A stretch of 64,000 nt of DNA from Orbilia blumenaviensis (lineage: Eukaryota > Ascomycota > Orbiliomycetes > Orbiliales > Orbiliaceae). The stretch spans positions 806,001 to 870,000 of the forward strand of contig JAVHNS010000004.1 of the NCBI GenBank assembly GCA_036872755.1, given 5' to 3'. Positions 23,505 through 37,500 of this stretch are shown one piece after another. A program made the position numbers and the translations under genes. The notes beneath the pieces were generated by a model, which worked only from the letters and a program-made list of their open reading frames with translations, was not told the origin of the DNA and made no database searches. Position 1 is the stretch's first letter. Each line of letters starts with the position of its first letter.

Positions 23505-25477
23505 TTTATTCAGAGGTGTGTGATTAATACCACGAAATTAATCCGAAAGGATTTTAGAAGTATGATTTGCAGGCAATAATGACAATTGCTCTGCAAAATC
23601 TATCGTACGACAAAGCTCGCACTCGCCCCAACAGGTTGACACCCAAAGGAAGGAAAAGCGAAAAGTGAAAAGCGAAAGGAAAGAAAAGACGAATGGTAAA
23701 TCCGATTATACTATCCGAAGGTATTGTCGGAAGGTAAATGTCGCCAGGTCGGCTCTTTTTTATAGTATTCTTTTTAAATAACCAGCCTTTGCAGATGGCG
23801 CGCTAGCTAATAAATTTATAGAGCTGGAGGAAGGGAAAGGCCCACCCAAGGGAGCAGCGAGGCTCGCTAGTTTTATTATTTGGGAAAAGATGCCTGAACT
23901 TTCAAACAACAGCTCAGCAGAAAAGCGGCCTTCTCGCGCCAAGAATCCCAATGCAGGGGTACAAGAGTGGTCTAACACGCGGGGAGATTGCGTTGTTGAC
24001 TGTGTTGGACCCCCCGTTTCCGTCTCTCAGAATCGATGGCGGGAAAGATCTATTGATAGAAGCTGAGTCTAGAAGTAGTGATATAAAGGTTGTGTGCTGA
24101 TTTTATTATTCTAGATCGATTTTTTAGGGGATGCGCGGTTTTAAAAAGGGTGTATAGAAGCAGCCTGGGAGCAAATCAAGTTTTCTGGTCGAGCCGCCTA
24201 CATATATAGACGTCGATACCACGAATGGTTCTCGAATTCGTTTCACAAATTGGAAGATGGGTGGGCTGGCCAGCTAGAATTCGAAACGCTCGAAACCTAC
24301 GTATGCACTTAACCTACACAAGCACCTAGACCTACCGACGTTGCCGAAAACCAACAAAAGCGGGAAGAATGTAAGGCTACAGATACTGAACTTCACTCAA
24401 GATGCCTCACTGCTCGAGCATTAACTTTACACACCAATATTAGGTAGCTAATACGCGATAAACGGGATTGAAGGCTACGATAAACGGTAGCTCTAACTCA
24501 AGACTAAGCTTTAGACACAAGAAAGATGAATCGTTGGCCTCTGTAGATTGTCCCATCGACACCATTAATTACCTGCAACGATCGGTGCTGGTGCCCTCAA
24601 AGGATTGCTCATCGGTTCAGAAGGGTGGGTGCATAGAAAGCGGCAGGGCCCTAAGCCGGCCAGTCACGCGATGTTGGTTGTGGGCCCAGTATGGCCGATG
24701 CAGGCAATTGGCTTCGTTCGAAAACTTCTCAAACGGCCATTGATAGGACAGCAATGAAATGAGGTGTGTGTGTGCACACCGCCCAGCCGACGAGCTCTTC
24801 GTTGGAAGCAAGAGGGAGAAAGACAAGAAAGAAAAAGAACTAGAGGGAGGGGTGTGAGAAAACATTCAACTATTTTATGCCCAGGGGAAATACAGATGGG
24901 CTTAGGGATAGCGGGTACATGCATTCTACTTGCACTCAAAGGCGACGTAATCATAAAAACGACGATATGCAGGCGTCGACGGATAGCTGTCCGGACGGGG
25001 ATGGGGTGAGTCACTAATCAATTCAGAAGGTCACACAAAAAATAAAACTACAGGGCCGAGCGAATTTTGCGGGTGTAAGCTGGTTCCAGAAGCTACGAGT
25101 ACCGACATGGGACCGGTCGGGAACCTGCATACTCAATACATGGAATCTGATTCCGCCAAACTGAAACGTTAGCCGACAAGAGCCACACAGAGCCCGGATT
25201 CTTCGATTGAGCTGTCGGAGAGGTCATAGACCTTCGACTTCGAGTACATGGGGTTTTTATTTATCTAGATGAAACCCAGCTTAAGCGGAGCCGAAATAGT
25301 AATGTAATTATGAGCTCAGCCGACTCTATCAACATAATTAAAAGTCCCAACAAGATGACACCAGCAAACAAAAAGGCTTGCCCTGCTTTTCTAAAACATA
25401 AGGAAGATACCATATCATGTCGTAACATCAGAACCTATATAGGTGACCCAAGAACCCCGCATCGCTGATACCTAAAG
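23505..25477. other. Intergenic DNA, no gene seen
   Basis: This region includes the Argonaute promoter and 5' leader (left, with a purine-rich GAAAAGCGAAAAG stretch near 23650) and the 3' flank of the next minus-strand gene. ORFs are short and lack signatures. Confidence 0.5.
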
Positions 25478-27036
25478 TTAAATTGAAATTTCGTCTCCTT
25501 GAGCCGACCATGACACGGCGCAATTATGCAACATGGCGTCCCCCCATGTTTTCACCCGGAGAGTAAACCCTTTCAAATCGATATCCGTCGCTAGAACTCT
25601 GAATCGAAAATTCGTGGATGCGTCCCCATCCGCTGCAGAAATACCAACTACTACTGTCGGCAAGGATGAAAAGGGTTTGAGAAATTCGATGCGTTGCTGC
25701 GCTTCGTCCGAAGGTTTCAATGGAGTCTCCCATGTCCCAGCGTCAGCCTCTTTTTGTTTTCGAGGAATCGGATTTTCGGCAAACTTCTGAGGCGGTGTTT
25801 CCAATTGTGCGACTCGGTTCCCCAGGCCCGTTGTAGCCCCGGAGCCAGATGGGCCTGCGCTGGGGCTTGTAATAGGGACACGAGTGCCTGTAGCCGTAGG
25901 GTCCGGAAGGGTTGTCCTTGCAGGTGTTAGAAGCGATGGTAAGGCTGCAACTTCGCTCCATTTGATGATCCTTAACAAATCCTTTGCATATGCAGCAGCA
26001 ACAATCGCCGCATACGACTCCCACCTCTCGTTCTTGTGGTCGTCTGAGTAATGACTGATGCCTCGAACCACTACACATGGAAAATCTTCCTTCAAACCCG
26101 CCGCGCCCGTCTCAAAGCAAGATACACCCCATCCATTGCGCAACTTGTCACGGTGCTCGGTAGACTTCATAGGTATATCACTCGATGCGATGAGTCCATA
26201 GTGTACTTCGGGGTCATTAGAATCCCGTTGTAGACGTCTTTCAACCACTTTTTTATTACAGCCTGAGCAGTCGTTTCCTCCAACATGCCAGTAGTTCGAC
26301 TTATATAGCCGGTCTCGATCTTGTCCTGGGAAGTTGAAATCCCGTGAGTGCGAGGGTTTTAGAGCTTCTGCGACCGCGATTCCGTCCTGAATATACTGGT
26401 TCATTTCTCCTCTCCCGAAACTATGGTCGGATCTTAATAGTCGAACACCTTTCGATAATATCGCGGGAAGCTGTTTGGATCGTGACGTAATGCTGAACTC
26501 CCCATCGGCTCTCCACCTGGCCACATCATACTGAAGAACGCCACCTATGATGGTAACATACCGTTAGCAATCCATCCGACTGCGAGCTTAAACAGACTGA
26601 TAAGGGCATAAAGAGGACCCGGACGCAAATTATAAAGTTTACCTTGTAAGCAATTCATGCAGTTCGAATCGGCAACAACAACATCACCTAATCGAATATC
26701 CTTGCTAGGATCTTCAAGATTGGGTGACGTAGGGGCACCACCACCCACTCCCACCAGTAAACCGAATCGAACACTTTTAAAAGCCCGAGCCAGATTTTCC
26801 ACCATCTGCGCCGCGATGCTCGAGTCTCCTGCCTCTGCGTATAATCCCGGCGAAACAATCACGACATTATGCACTCCCATCCGACCAAGAACATAGTTGT
26901 TGCTATCTTTCTCGTCCGACGACAGCTGTTCGTGCCCTTCATCCAACAACAATTTCAAAGCTTCGAGTTCGGTGTCTAGCGTCACAAACAAGCCAACCGT
27001 GTAGTCATCATGGCGCAGCGTCCTATATGGACTCAA
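25478..27036 (-). CDS. PNP_UDP phosphorylase-like domain fused to H-type lectin domain
   Basis: Two exons are clear: about 27036-26643 and 26544-25478, joined in phase as NCLQG-GVLQYDV. The first begins without an in-frame ATG, so a short upstream exon is missing (27060-27140 has candidates). Residues 1-290 are the PNP_UDP_1 fold common in fungal NLR-like proteins: HDDYTVGLFVTLDTELEA, LLVGVGGGAP, GDVVVADS, CFETGAAGL and VRGISHYSDDHKN. A Pro/Ser/Thr linker follows. The last 75 residues match an H-type lectin domain: FSSLPTVVVGISAAD, LKGFTLRVKTWGD and a CAVSWSA ending. The two family-typical acidic residues are altered (usual CFEMEAAGL and RGICDYAD), so nucleosidase activity is doubtful. No NB-ARC/NACHT or repeat domain is present. 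A cytosolic sugar-sensing or allorecognition role is inference. Confidence 0.85.
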
Positions 27037-29404
27037 ATTATCATCGATTAGAGGCGACCAGTAATCTTAATATCCCAAGCTTGGATTCCTACCTTTGTGT
27101 TGCACTCGGGCCAGGAGAAGAGAAGTTTGCATACTTCGTGGCCCAGTCTTTGTTTGTTGTGCTTTCCGGATCGTGTTTTTTGGTCTCCATATCTCGAGAT
27201 GGATAAACCCAAACAACTTTGTAAGGTCGTTAATTGGCGATGTATGTGTCTTCGGAATATATAGGCAGCGAAGAAATAAAGTATTAGAAGGTCCTTTCGA
27301 TTTCCTTTTTCGAGTAGATTGAGGTTTTCTAACGCAAGTCGACGTCGTGCTATCGTGATGTGTTTATATATAATTATATCGATGTCCCTGTATATGTCAA
27401 TAAGAGCCTTCCCAAGGACCTAGGCGGTGTATAGGAGAAAGGTTGCGCTTATATATTATTGCGTTCTCCGTAATCCGTCACGGTCAGGCTTATGGAACGC
27501 CCGGGTTCGAAACGGACCTAACCTAACGTCGAACTAGATATCCCCAAGATCTTGTTAATAAGACCAGGGCTCGCCCTGAACTGCCCAGAATGTGTTTTAT
27601 GAGACGTATAACCTCTCGCTGGTGCCAGAAACAACGCAAAGTCGAATCTTCGAATCCAGGCACTGTAGTTGGGCAAAGGCAACCGGGCCATTCGAGCTGA
27701 GATACCTGGATATAAAATACGTGGCTGAGCCAGGGTTAAGAACCATGCAGCATCTCTGGCATGCATAGATATATGTGCGTAGACGCGCAGGAAGGAAAAG
27801 GTTCCGAAGACCTCATCATCGCATTCCCTAACGAGAAGTTATACACTAACTAGCGCTAACTCTATTTTACCATAGCGTCACCGTTGGGACCCATCGATTC
27901 GATCAGCAGCCCTCGGAAAACATTCCGAGAAAAATAAAACAAAATACCAATAAAGTAAAATGCACAGGGTTATGACAGCATGATGATATGATTGCATCGG
28001 CGGTACCGGCGGCTGTATTGGATTCATGCCAACTTATAATTATATCACCTGCGTCACTTCGCAGTTTGCAGTTCAATTATATTATTGGATATTGATCTTT
28101 GCTCTTGGTATATCTTTTCTATTGGGTGCTTTGGCTAATATTTGGAGATTTAGAGCGAGACGCGTTCTGGTGGCCGATTAGCGGTTATTGTATGTGTATG
28201 TTAGCGGCGCATGTACCTTCCCATTGAGCCACAGTCAACCTTTCGCCGAGACTTATCATGATCACCAGCCTATGAAGAATTAGAAGCTACGAAGATAGTT
28301 ATTAAGAAAATGCCGTGCTAAAAAATGTAACCTTGTGTTTTTTTTTTTTTTTCTCCCTCTTTTCGGGGAGCATTCTATAGATCTACGTTCTCTAACTAGC
28401 TGCCCACGCGAATAGGGTCCACTAGGCTCAGGCAATGTCTCTATTTTAATGTTCTCCCGGCATATTTCATGATTTAAGAACATGCTAGTGCATAGTCGAC
28501 CACGTCAGATCGCAATCGCAACCGTTTTCGAAACTCTCCTGCGTGTAAGCAAAGCAAAATCTGGATATCATTACCTAAAGATTAAAGTCAACGGTGCAGA
28601 TACTAGCTGGCACAATATAGAACATGATATATAGGCCGGTTCGAGCAAACTAGCTCTATCATTACATTGTAGTCGGAGTGGCCGGCTCTATTTATATAAT
28701 GGAAGTGCACTGCGCTAACGGCGCAATCATAACTCCTCTCACAAACCGAAGGATAACAGTCCCTTTAGAAACTTTAAATTCTGTCGTAAAATTTAACGGT
28801 CTGTAGGCCTCACGGACAATATCAGTCTGGGGCGAGACCTAATAATCTTAACTTCTCTGTAACGTTTTGTCTTGCTAATGATATGTGCCCTAAAAAGCAG
28901 TTTTGAGAATTTAGGATATTTTTATCCTAGTCTCGTAGCTTTCGTATATGCAGTTAATAAATCCACATATGTGCCGACTGTTGTTACAACTAAGCAGTCA
29001 TCCGCTGAATTCAATTCATTAACTAAGCTTCGGCAAACCCTTAGGAAATTTAGTCCTTTGACTTTCCTATACAATCCGACATATATGACGTTGTATACAG
29101 TAACAAGGAGGTATCATATCAACTAATTCATAATAGCTATCGATAGCCTACAGATTACCTTCATGATTTAGGTTGTGGCTGTAGAAATCAAATATGGCTG
29201 GCCTGACGAAGCCCTACACGGCTACATCATACCTTCCTTTCCAAGCTAGTGCTAGCATTCAACTGCAAATCAGCCGAGATCCAGCACCAAATCCCGGCGC
29301 AAGCCACTCAGGGCACAGATATAAGCTTTCGCCGTGGAGTTGATAACATTGAACCATTTGCCGACGTACACCTGTCTTCGCATGAAATCAGCATTCTTCT
29401 CAGC
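27037..29404. other. Intergenic DNA, mostly AT-rich
   Basis: The left end must hold the first exon and promoter of the PNP_UDP gene. A run of 14 or more T lies near 28338. The right end is the divergent promoter of the carboxypeptidase. No other gene was found. Confidence 0.5.
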
Positions 29405-31277
29405 ATGAAAGTATCCGCAATTGCAATCGTGGGCTTGATTGCCTCCCCAGCGCAGTGTTACCTCCGTCCTCCCAATCGCGGCCAAAACCGGTTGAAAACC
29501 GAGGCTTCAATTCGTCAGAACGAGTTCACAATCCAGTCACCAGCAGGGCGTATTGCGCAGAAACCGTTGGTTTTTGATTACACAGCAGCACCGCAGGTTC
29601 AAACGCCACTGAAATCCGACCCATTCCCAATCGATGATCCTAGGGGGATTAGAATCCATCCAGTTGACGAAAGACTCTGCAAGTCTGGCACGCGACAGTT
29701 GACGGGACATGTGAACGTGACCCAACACAAAAGCCTTTTCTTTTGTATGTTTTGTTGCATTTTGGAAGGTCAACACGAAAATTGAATCTGATTACTGATT
29801 GCACAAATAGGGTTTCACGAATCGAGGCGAGATCCTAAAAATGATCCTTTGATTATTTGGCTGAATGGCGGACCTGGCGCCTCGTCACTGATGGGCGGGC
29901 TAACTGAGCTCGGACCGTGTATGATTGATGATGAAGGGAAAAATACGACTTACAACAAACATGGATGGAGTAACTTCGCCAATATCATATTTGTGGAGTA
30001 AGCTTATTCGATCGATATAGATATGAATGGTGTCAGGGCACCCAAAAACTAACAAATCTATACCAATAGCCAACCTGCCGGCGTCGGGTTCTCTACGGTG
30101 ACGAATGACTCCTATCTCCCCTACACCGCCCAGGTCGCAGCAACCGACTTCTCAGTCTTTATCCGACGCCTCTTCAAGCACGTCATCCCGGAGTTCTCAT
30201 CTCACAAACTTCATTTTATGGGAGAATCATTTGGCGGAGTATACTTCCCCAGTATACTCACCAAAATCCTAGACCAACAGCAATCACTAAAAGAGCTCGG
30301 CTTGCCGGACCCATTCCCCAAAGTTGAATCTCTGGTACTTGCAGATGCATTGGTGGATTGGGCGACAAATATAATTGGGTCATACCGAACCGCTTGTGTC
30401 CAACGGCCAGATGAGACTGGAGTTGAAGGGCAAATTTTGAATAAAACTGCTTGCGATGCCCTCAGTGCTGCGCTTCCGGATTGTGAAAAGCTCGGCAGCG
30501 AGTGTCGGTTATCCATGGATGGACCTACCTGCCAAGCAGCAGCTACGGTCTGTGATCAAATGGGGGAATCCTTCTGGGACCTCGCCAGGGCAGGGAAGCG
30601 GAATCCCTATGATAGTAAAGATCCCATCTAAGCCCTTACCCTACAGTCCATGTTTCTAACGATTAAACTTCCTATACTATCAGTGCGGGGAGACTGTCCA
30701 GACCGAAAACTTTGCCTTGACTTTTTCGAAAAGAGGATGATGAAATATTTCAATCAGCCGCAGGTTCTAGAATTACTAGGAATGGCTAATACGACTGTAT
30801 ACCAGGATATCAATGAAGAAGTAAATCTTCGATGGTCGGAATGGGGATACGATTCCGTTCTCCCAGTTCTTAACAAAATGACCCAGATTCTTGAAGAATC
30901 AGACGTCAGAGTTTTAGTCTATAACGGGAATTCTGACTGGATTATGTAAGTTACTCGGCATAGCGCATCCAATATGTCGGAGGCATTAGACTAATTACAT
31001 CAATCACCATAGAAACTCCGCTGGAACACTAGGGTGGATGGATATTGTACGCTGGAAGGGAAATGGGGAATTCCGAGCTGCCGATTTAAAGCCCTGGGAA
31101 TATATTGACGATGATGGGAAAAAACAGAGAGGCGGGATGACAAAACAGGCAAAGGATGGCAAACTAACCTTTGCCAGCATCGATAGGGCGGGCCATATGG
31201 CACCCTACGACCAACCGGTGGCGCTTGAAACTCTGGTTCATTCATGGGTAGAAAAGACGTTTGGTCCAGCAAAATAG
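29405..31277 (+). CDS. Secreted serine carboxypeptidase (S10 family)
   Basis: Five exons (29405-29744, 29811-29997, 30070-30614, 30684-30945, 31013-31277) close in phase to 532 residues, the usual length. The start at 29405 is chosen because MKVSAIAIVGLIASPAQC is a signal peptide; an upstream in-frame ATG at 29249 would bury it. The substrate-binding motif is LNGGPGASS. The catalytic triad is Ser229 in GESFGG, Asp442 in NGNSDW and His506 in RAGHMAPYDQP. GESFGG replaces the common GESYGG. Several Asn-X-Ser/Thr sites (NVT, NTT, NDS, NKT) fit passage through the secretory path. It removes C-terminal residues from peptides outside the cell or in the vacuole. Its 3' end faces the helicase gene tail to tail, about 290 bases away. 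Confidence 0.93.
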
Positions 31278-31569
31278 TCTTACCACCAGCATACTTTATT
31301 AATGGTAGAGAGTTTTATACACATCTGATAAGATTAGAACAGTATACATGCCTTCCGGAAAATCATAGAACACTAATTATTTATCGCCAAAGGGTATATT
31401 CTTCTAAAAGGGCGCTATGCCATAAAATGGCCCCATTGAGTTACCCTTAAGCTTTCACGCGTGGTAAACCTGGTGAAACAAAATAAGTTATCATTCAAGT
31501 AGAGGCATCCTCATGTAACCCATTTCGACACAAGCAAAGAGAAACAAAGGGCTCCAAGACTATCGTGTA

Positions 31570-34500
31570 TCAGTCCTCGCCAATATGGCGTCTTCCTTCC
31601 AAATCCTCTGCTGGTCTAACACCTACAACTGCGGTATGGTCCTGACCACCAATCTGTTGGCCGCATTCAGGGCACCGGGCAAGCTCCATAGGCATTCCAC
31701 AGTCTCCGATCGTAAACTAGAAGGGTTTTACATATTAGAGTCCGATATAGCTGAGGTAGAAGTTCAAATAGCGCGCTTACCGGGTGGCCATTAACACAGT
31801 AATACCAGTGTCCACTGCCACGAAATTCTGCTGCCATTGCGCTAATAACCATAGCTTCTTCGTCGCTAGTAACTCTCGTATAGAAGACACCACCACTAAT
31901 TACCTTTTTGGCAGCTTCAAGAAGGTCCTTGAGGCGACCAACAGAACCGGGGTACTTTCTGCATATATTCTCGCACTCATTTAAGGTATTGAGTTCTTTT
32001 CTCCTCACCTTTGCTTCTTCATCATCGTCTCTTTTTGTACCCCTTGCTTTATTATTCTCGATTTCGAGAATAGAAAACATGGCGTGGTAAATTCGCGATT
32101 CGACTTCAATACCCAACAGGCTCGCTTCCTGACACTCCTTCCTAAGAGTAGCCGTGTCCTTAACCGCTTCGTGAACCGTAGTATTAATAGAGTCGCGAAG
32201 GGAACGTTTTATCGAGGCAGGAACCATTGGGCGCTCCGATATAGTCCGCCAATCAGAAAGAATAAGCCATTGCGCTCTGAAATCTAGACACTTTCCTCGG
32301 TATGAAAGGCCCGTTTGAATCATTGCTTTGTCAAAGTCAAAAGACTGCCCCTGCTCAGTACCACCACGATTCGCAAGTGCAGCTTTATAAAAATCATTGA
32401 CTTTATTAAGGGGCTGTTCGACTGGTTCAACGCAATCATTGAAGACCTTGATCTGGTGTCGGATACCTCGGCCCTTCCTTTTGTAGTTGTTAAGGAACTT
32501 CTGGCTTTCGTCTAGTGCACATCCTTCGAGCTGTTTGAGGAACCCCGCTCGTTCTTCTTCAATGCCTGATTCGAACGCTTGAAGTTTTCCAAAGAGATCA
32601 GCGTACTCAGTTGTTGATCGAACGACAAATCTTCGGGTCAACTCGTCGAGAAGGATGGATTTAAAGACTCTGTTGTATCGATCGATATCTCGGAAAGGAC
32701 GACGACAGTCCGGGCATCCCTTCAGGGCTTCCCCACTCATCAATATTCTCTTTTTTCCCGTCTCTTCGTTCACAACGTAATGTTTATCGAGTTCCAAGAA
32801 CCCGTCAAGGCTTGACATCGTGAAAATATGGTCACATCGGAGGACTATGATGGGGTCTTGATTGAGATCAACATCCTCATATGACTCCAACGATATGAGA
32901 TCAACCCTCTGGTTCTTAATTTCGGTGGTAGCACATTCCTGACAGTACTTAACTGGAGGACACTTCTCCCCACAAACTGAAGGGCAGCGATGCTTGCATT
33001 TAAGCCGTTTCTCACATCGCTTGTTGCAGGGCAGTTTCGCGCAAGGTACCGAGCAAGGCATGGTGCATGTCTGTTCCTCGTGAACACAATCCCATCCGCA
33101 AGGCATTGCACATGGATAGCAGGCTTCCCCGCATTTATTTGGACATTTCGAGTGTTTGCACTGAAGCTCACACGGCTTCGGGCAGGGAGGGCACGCAATA
33201 CCTTCGTGACAAACTTTGGAGCATTGATGCCCGCAAAGTTGATAGTTCTTTCCGCAGGTAGTTGTGCACTGTGCGTGTGTACCAGACGCAGTGCAGTCGT
33301 TGCACCTTCGCTGACAGGTGTGTCCACAAGTAAGTGGGTGTCCACATTTCTCAGTACAAATAATGTTGGGCTCATTTTTTCGAAAGCAGTGAAGTAAGAG
33401 GGTGTGTCCGCAGCCGGGCATAACCTTTTCCACCAGTTCTGGACAGGTGAAGCGGGCCAAGTCCTTCGTGCGCCAGCACACCATCCTTCGTGCTACATGG
33501 CCACAGGGCAACCCAACATCATTTACCTCCTCCATACAGTCACCACATGGATCTTTGCACCTAAGACGACAACTATGACCACAATCCCGTGGCTTCGCAC
33601 AGTCTTTGAAGCAGAGGGCGTTTTCATGCAGCGGTTTTGGGTGACATTTAAACTCGCAGACATGTCCACAGCTTAACCGCAGCCCGCAGACCTCAGAGCA
33701 CCCGCCCTCGGGGCACTCTGCTACAAAGTCTTCGGGGCAACCGACGAAGGTCTTTTTATTAGGGTGACGTGGGCATTTCAATTGAAATCTGGGGCCAATG
33801 TTTCCGCTATTTTCTAGTAGCGTTAGAACTTCGTGCCACATTGGTACGTGTGTGGAAGTCGCAGCGTCTCCAATGATGTACATTCCGTGTTTAGCTCGGC
33901 TAGATAGTATCAAATTAGTGGAGCTGGCTCATAAAGGTATAATTTGCTCTTACCTAAGTAAAACGTTCATTCGGTTGGTAGTTTTCAAAAACCCACAGTT
34001 CTGTCTATCATTGCTTCGAACTAGAGAGACAATTATGACAGTAGCCTCTTCACCCTAGATATATCGCAATCAGAATGTCAGTAAATAGTAGCAATGGACT
34101 TCTACCTGTATTATATTGTACCTGAAAGTTATCAACAGTTGCCATCCTGATTCTGTCAAGCACCTTGCTTTTTTTGATTTGCGGCTTCCTTTTGCCGCCG
34201 GCCGCCTTCTCTTCCTCGTCGTCCGGAATATCTAACTCTTCTAGATCTCTCTCACTGATATCGTAGTCGATGATTTCCTCAAACATTTCCATGAGCATCC
34301 TCATTTGGTTGATATATGGAGTTAAGACTGCAATCTCCCCAGTTTTATAGATCCCTTGCCGAGCGAGATACGTGACCAAGGAAACCACCATTTTAGCCTC
34401 CCAGGTGTTTGTTTTGCTTTGCATCGCCTCTCCGGGGTCCCCAGGGTCTTCAAAATTACGATGGTCTAGCCAGAAGAGTCTCCTACTCATTCCGGCGACC

Positions 34501-37500
34501 TCTGGATACCTTGTAGTCCCCTCATGGTCGTGCAATTTAGGATATAATGTCGTCCGAACCAGATCGGCGATATTGGGATGCATGCGACGCTGGATGTCAA
34601 GTTGTCCAATTGGGAATCCGACTTGTTCAACGATTTCCTCATCATCTTCGTTTTTCTTCTTGACGTTGAACTTCACATTCGCCAATCTCTCAAATAGAGA
34701 CTCGTCGAGGTTAAACTGGCGCTTATCGCGACGCTCGTACTCTTTTGAGAGTGACATGGTGGATATTTTTGGCCGGAGTTGAAGATGATCGCCGATAAGA
34801 ATAAGATGCTCAATTGACGGAAGGAGCGCGGTCAAGATATGAGATTCTAAAACTTCGCCGGCTTCCTCGCAAACCATGACCTTTGCAGGCAAGGTTCGGA
34901 CAAGTTCAGAGTTGTTCACAAGACCTACAGTTGTGATTCCCAGAATATCAACGTTCTCAAGGTGTTTCCTATCTGTATCGAGAAATAAGGAAGTAAGCAA
35001 CTTCTTGTTAGAGGCAAATAGTTCAAGAGATGCCTGTAGCTTTTGCGTTAACTCGTCCACGACAGATTGCTGGCAATGTTCGAATAATTTATACCGTTCG
35101 CTTAGGTTTAGAGACCACGCTGGAAGTTCGAGTAGTTGTTCTAGTGGTCTTGTATCTTCACCTTCAGGAAGTTCAGATGTTCCGCCGGTCCAAAGAATTA
35201 TTGCTTGGGCTCGGTCATCGGACGCGCCGTCAATACCATACATTTTCGCGCCGTTAATAATATCTTGAAGCTTCTGGGGCAAATGCTTTTCAAGGTATCC
35301 TATCACCATTTCCACACTGTTTGCCTCTAGCAGCGAGCACAGTTTGCTAATTTCGGTCTCTAAACGGGTCTTAAGATCTCTAGCCGCTTTGAATCTTTGC
35401 CCATACCCAGGAATCTGAATTCTTGGTGCACCTTTCTTGTAATTGTCGAAGGATAGCGTTTCAATATGAGGTAACGGGCTTGGGGACCCTATGCGAGCAA
35501 TGTTCTTTATACCGAGTTTCAACAACTCGTTAAGAAATTGGTCAAGCGCATGGTTCGTATAACAACTGTAAAGAGCTAGGAATTAGACCCTACGGCTTCA
35601 TCTAGCCTAAATTCTAGACTTACATGCACAAAATAGGCCCTAGATTTAGTCGAGCTTTGTTCGCAAGCAGTGCTGCTACCATCTTGACACCGACATACGA
35701 TTTTCCGCACCCAGGGGGGCCTTGAGTAAGCGCTACCTGATGGCGGAAAGCCGAGATCATTGCTGTGGCCTGGCCATGGTCGAGAGTACTTTGTTGGGCT
35801 AGGTTCTTTATTACTGTCTCTTCGTCGTCCTGAAGAGTAAACGTCAAAGTATTTGGGGGGGCAACTTTGGCTCCTGGTGGTGGGTTGCAGCACGCTGATA
35901 AATCCAAAAACTGCCCAGAGAAATAAGATGGCGGGGGTATTAAAGAACCGTTTGGACCAATTGTCTGATCAGATGAGCTTCCCTCCAATCCTTCAAGCCT
36001 AGGGGATAACCACTTTCCAAATGGAAGCTGTGTAGGGTTTTCATGGATTGTTTGCAGGCAGCGTAAAATACCCTGGAAATTTCGATAAAGCACAGCAGGA
36101 AATTCCACCATCAAGAGTGCACGCTGTTGATGATAGGCGCTGTACTTCGTTGCTAGATGAATGAGCCTAGCCTGTTCCTTTTCTTCCCCAAGAGCTATCA
36201 TCCTAAGACCAATGACAGCTCGATCCGGGTCAGTGCAAAGGTCGGTAATGGCTTTTGGTTCAGATGGATCTCCCGCGTTAGATTGTTCGAAGCTGGGGAC
36301 ATTTCGATGGCACACAAGCAAGAAGACTACATTCGTGTCCTCTTTGTTCTTCTCAATTAATGCCATAATAGATTTGTTCTCCCTAAGTTCCGTAGATTTG
36401 CGCCACCACCATTGTCGTTTTGCGAGAGTCCACCTTCTAAGAGCGCGAGGTTGATCAAACTCCACCATGGCTTCGAGGCCTCCCTTTCCTTCAAACTTCA
36501 GGTTTTGGATATCAACACCGAAGTATAATCGTAAAGGTGTCGGGCAGCCGTCTCGGACCAGTTTGCGCTTGGCTTGCCAATCCGCCGAGCCGCTGACAGG
36601 TGCCATGATCTCCTCCCAGTGGTTGAGAAGAAACCTCACAGTATTCCGTACTTGGCCCGAGGTATCTTCGCGAAGTAAACGGAATTGGATATCTACCAGA
36701 CGATGGATTCCTTGCTGGTGGTGAGCCGCGTTTTCTTCGTATGCACGTGTTGTTGGAAGAAATTCTGACCGGTCGCAAAGGATTTCCGAAACTGTCGGGA
36801 GAATCGATATCTTGGATATCATTTCATGATCATTGTCATGGCGCGGCCCAATAAGGGATAGTTCTCCAGGGAAGTCAAACACATCATCTTCCTCTTCTTC
36901 CCTTTCCTTTGGGAACTTCTTTTTAACATCACGGGAATTGAGTTCTCGAGGGACTTCTGCTCCGGCCGATAGAATACTTGTGATGTTTGAGATGTTTTCC
37001 AAAACGATTTCTCGAGTTTTGTCTCCTTCATGCGCATCTATTTGGGTGATTTCTGCCAGTCTCTGACCGAGGTATTTCATCTTTTCGTGGATTGCTGCAC
37101 CTTGATTCATTCTCAGAGTGTTTAAGAAGACAGAAGTAGTAACTTCGAGCGCATAATTCCAGTCCTCTTCCTCCATGCTGCCTGGGTCATCATCCGGCTT
37201 CAGGGTTGTCAGGCATTCCAGAACACGATCGAAGAAAGGAACAGCCCTCTCGCCGTTAAACCCGTACACAACATTGTATACTGTCCGAACCTGTTGCTCT
37301 AGAGAAAGGGATGATAGGACAGTTTTGTTCGATATCACACGCAGGAAATCGACACAGTGTGTAGCAAATCTAAGCCTAGTGACGCTGTAACTTGTTGCAT
37401 ATTCGGCTTCGAGAAGCTGGCGAACCTTTTCAAGGCCATTTTGAGACGCAAGATGACCAATGAATCCTTGCCTAGAGTCCTCTGAAAGTCGAATCTTCTC

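Noticed and set aside
23217..23579. Plus-strand Thr/Ser-rich ORF
   Set aside because: It is antisense to the RGG repeat of Argonaute; its low complexity mirrors that repeat.
27480..27520. GGTTCGAAAC, a B-box-like sequence (tRNA?)
   Set aside because: No matching A box, acceptor stem or anticodon arm could be folded around it. Similar words at 1205, 15950 and 38825 also failed.
32990..33397. Plus-strand ORF of 135 codons
   Set aside because: It is antisense to the NF-X1 finger exon of the helicase.
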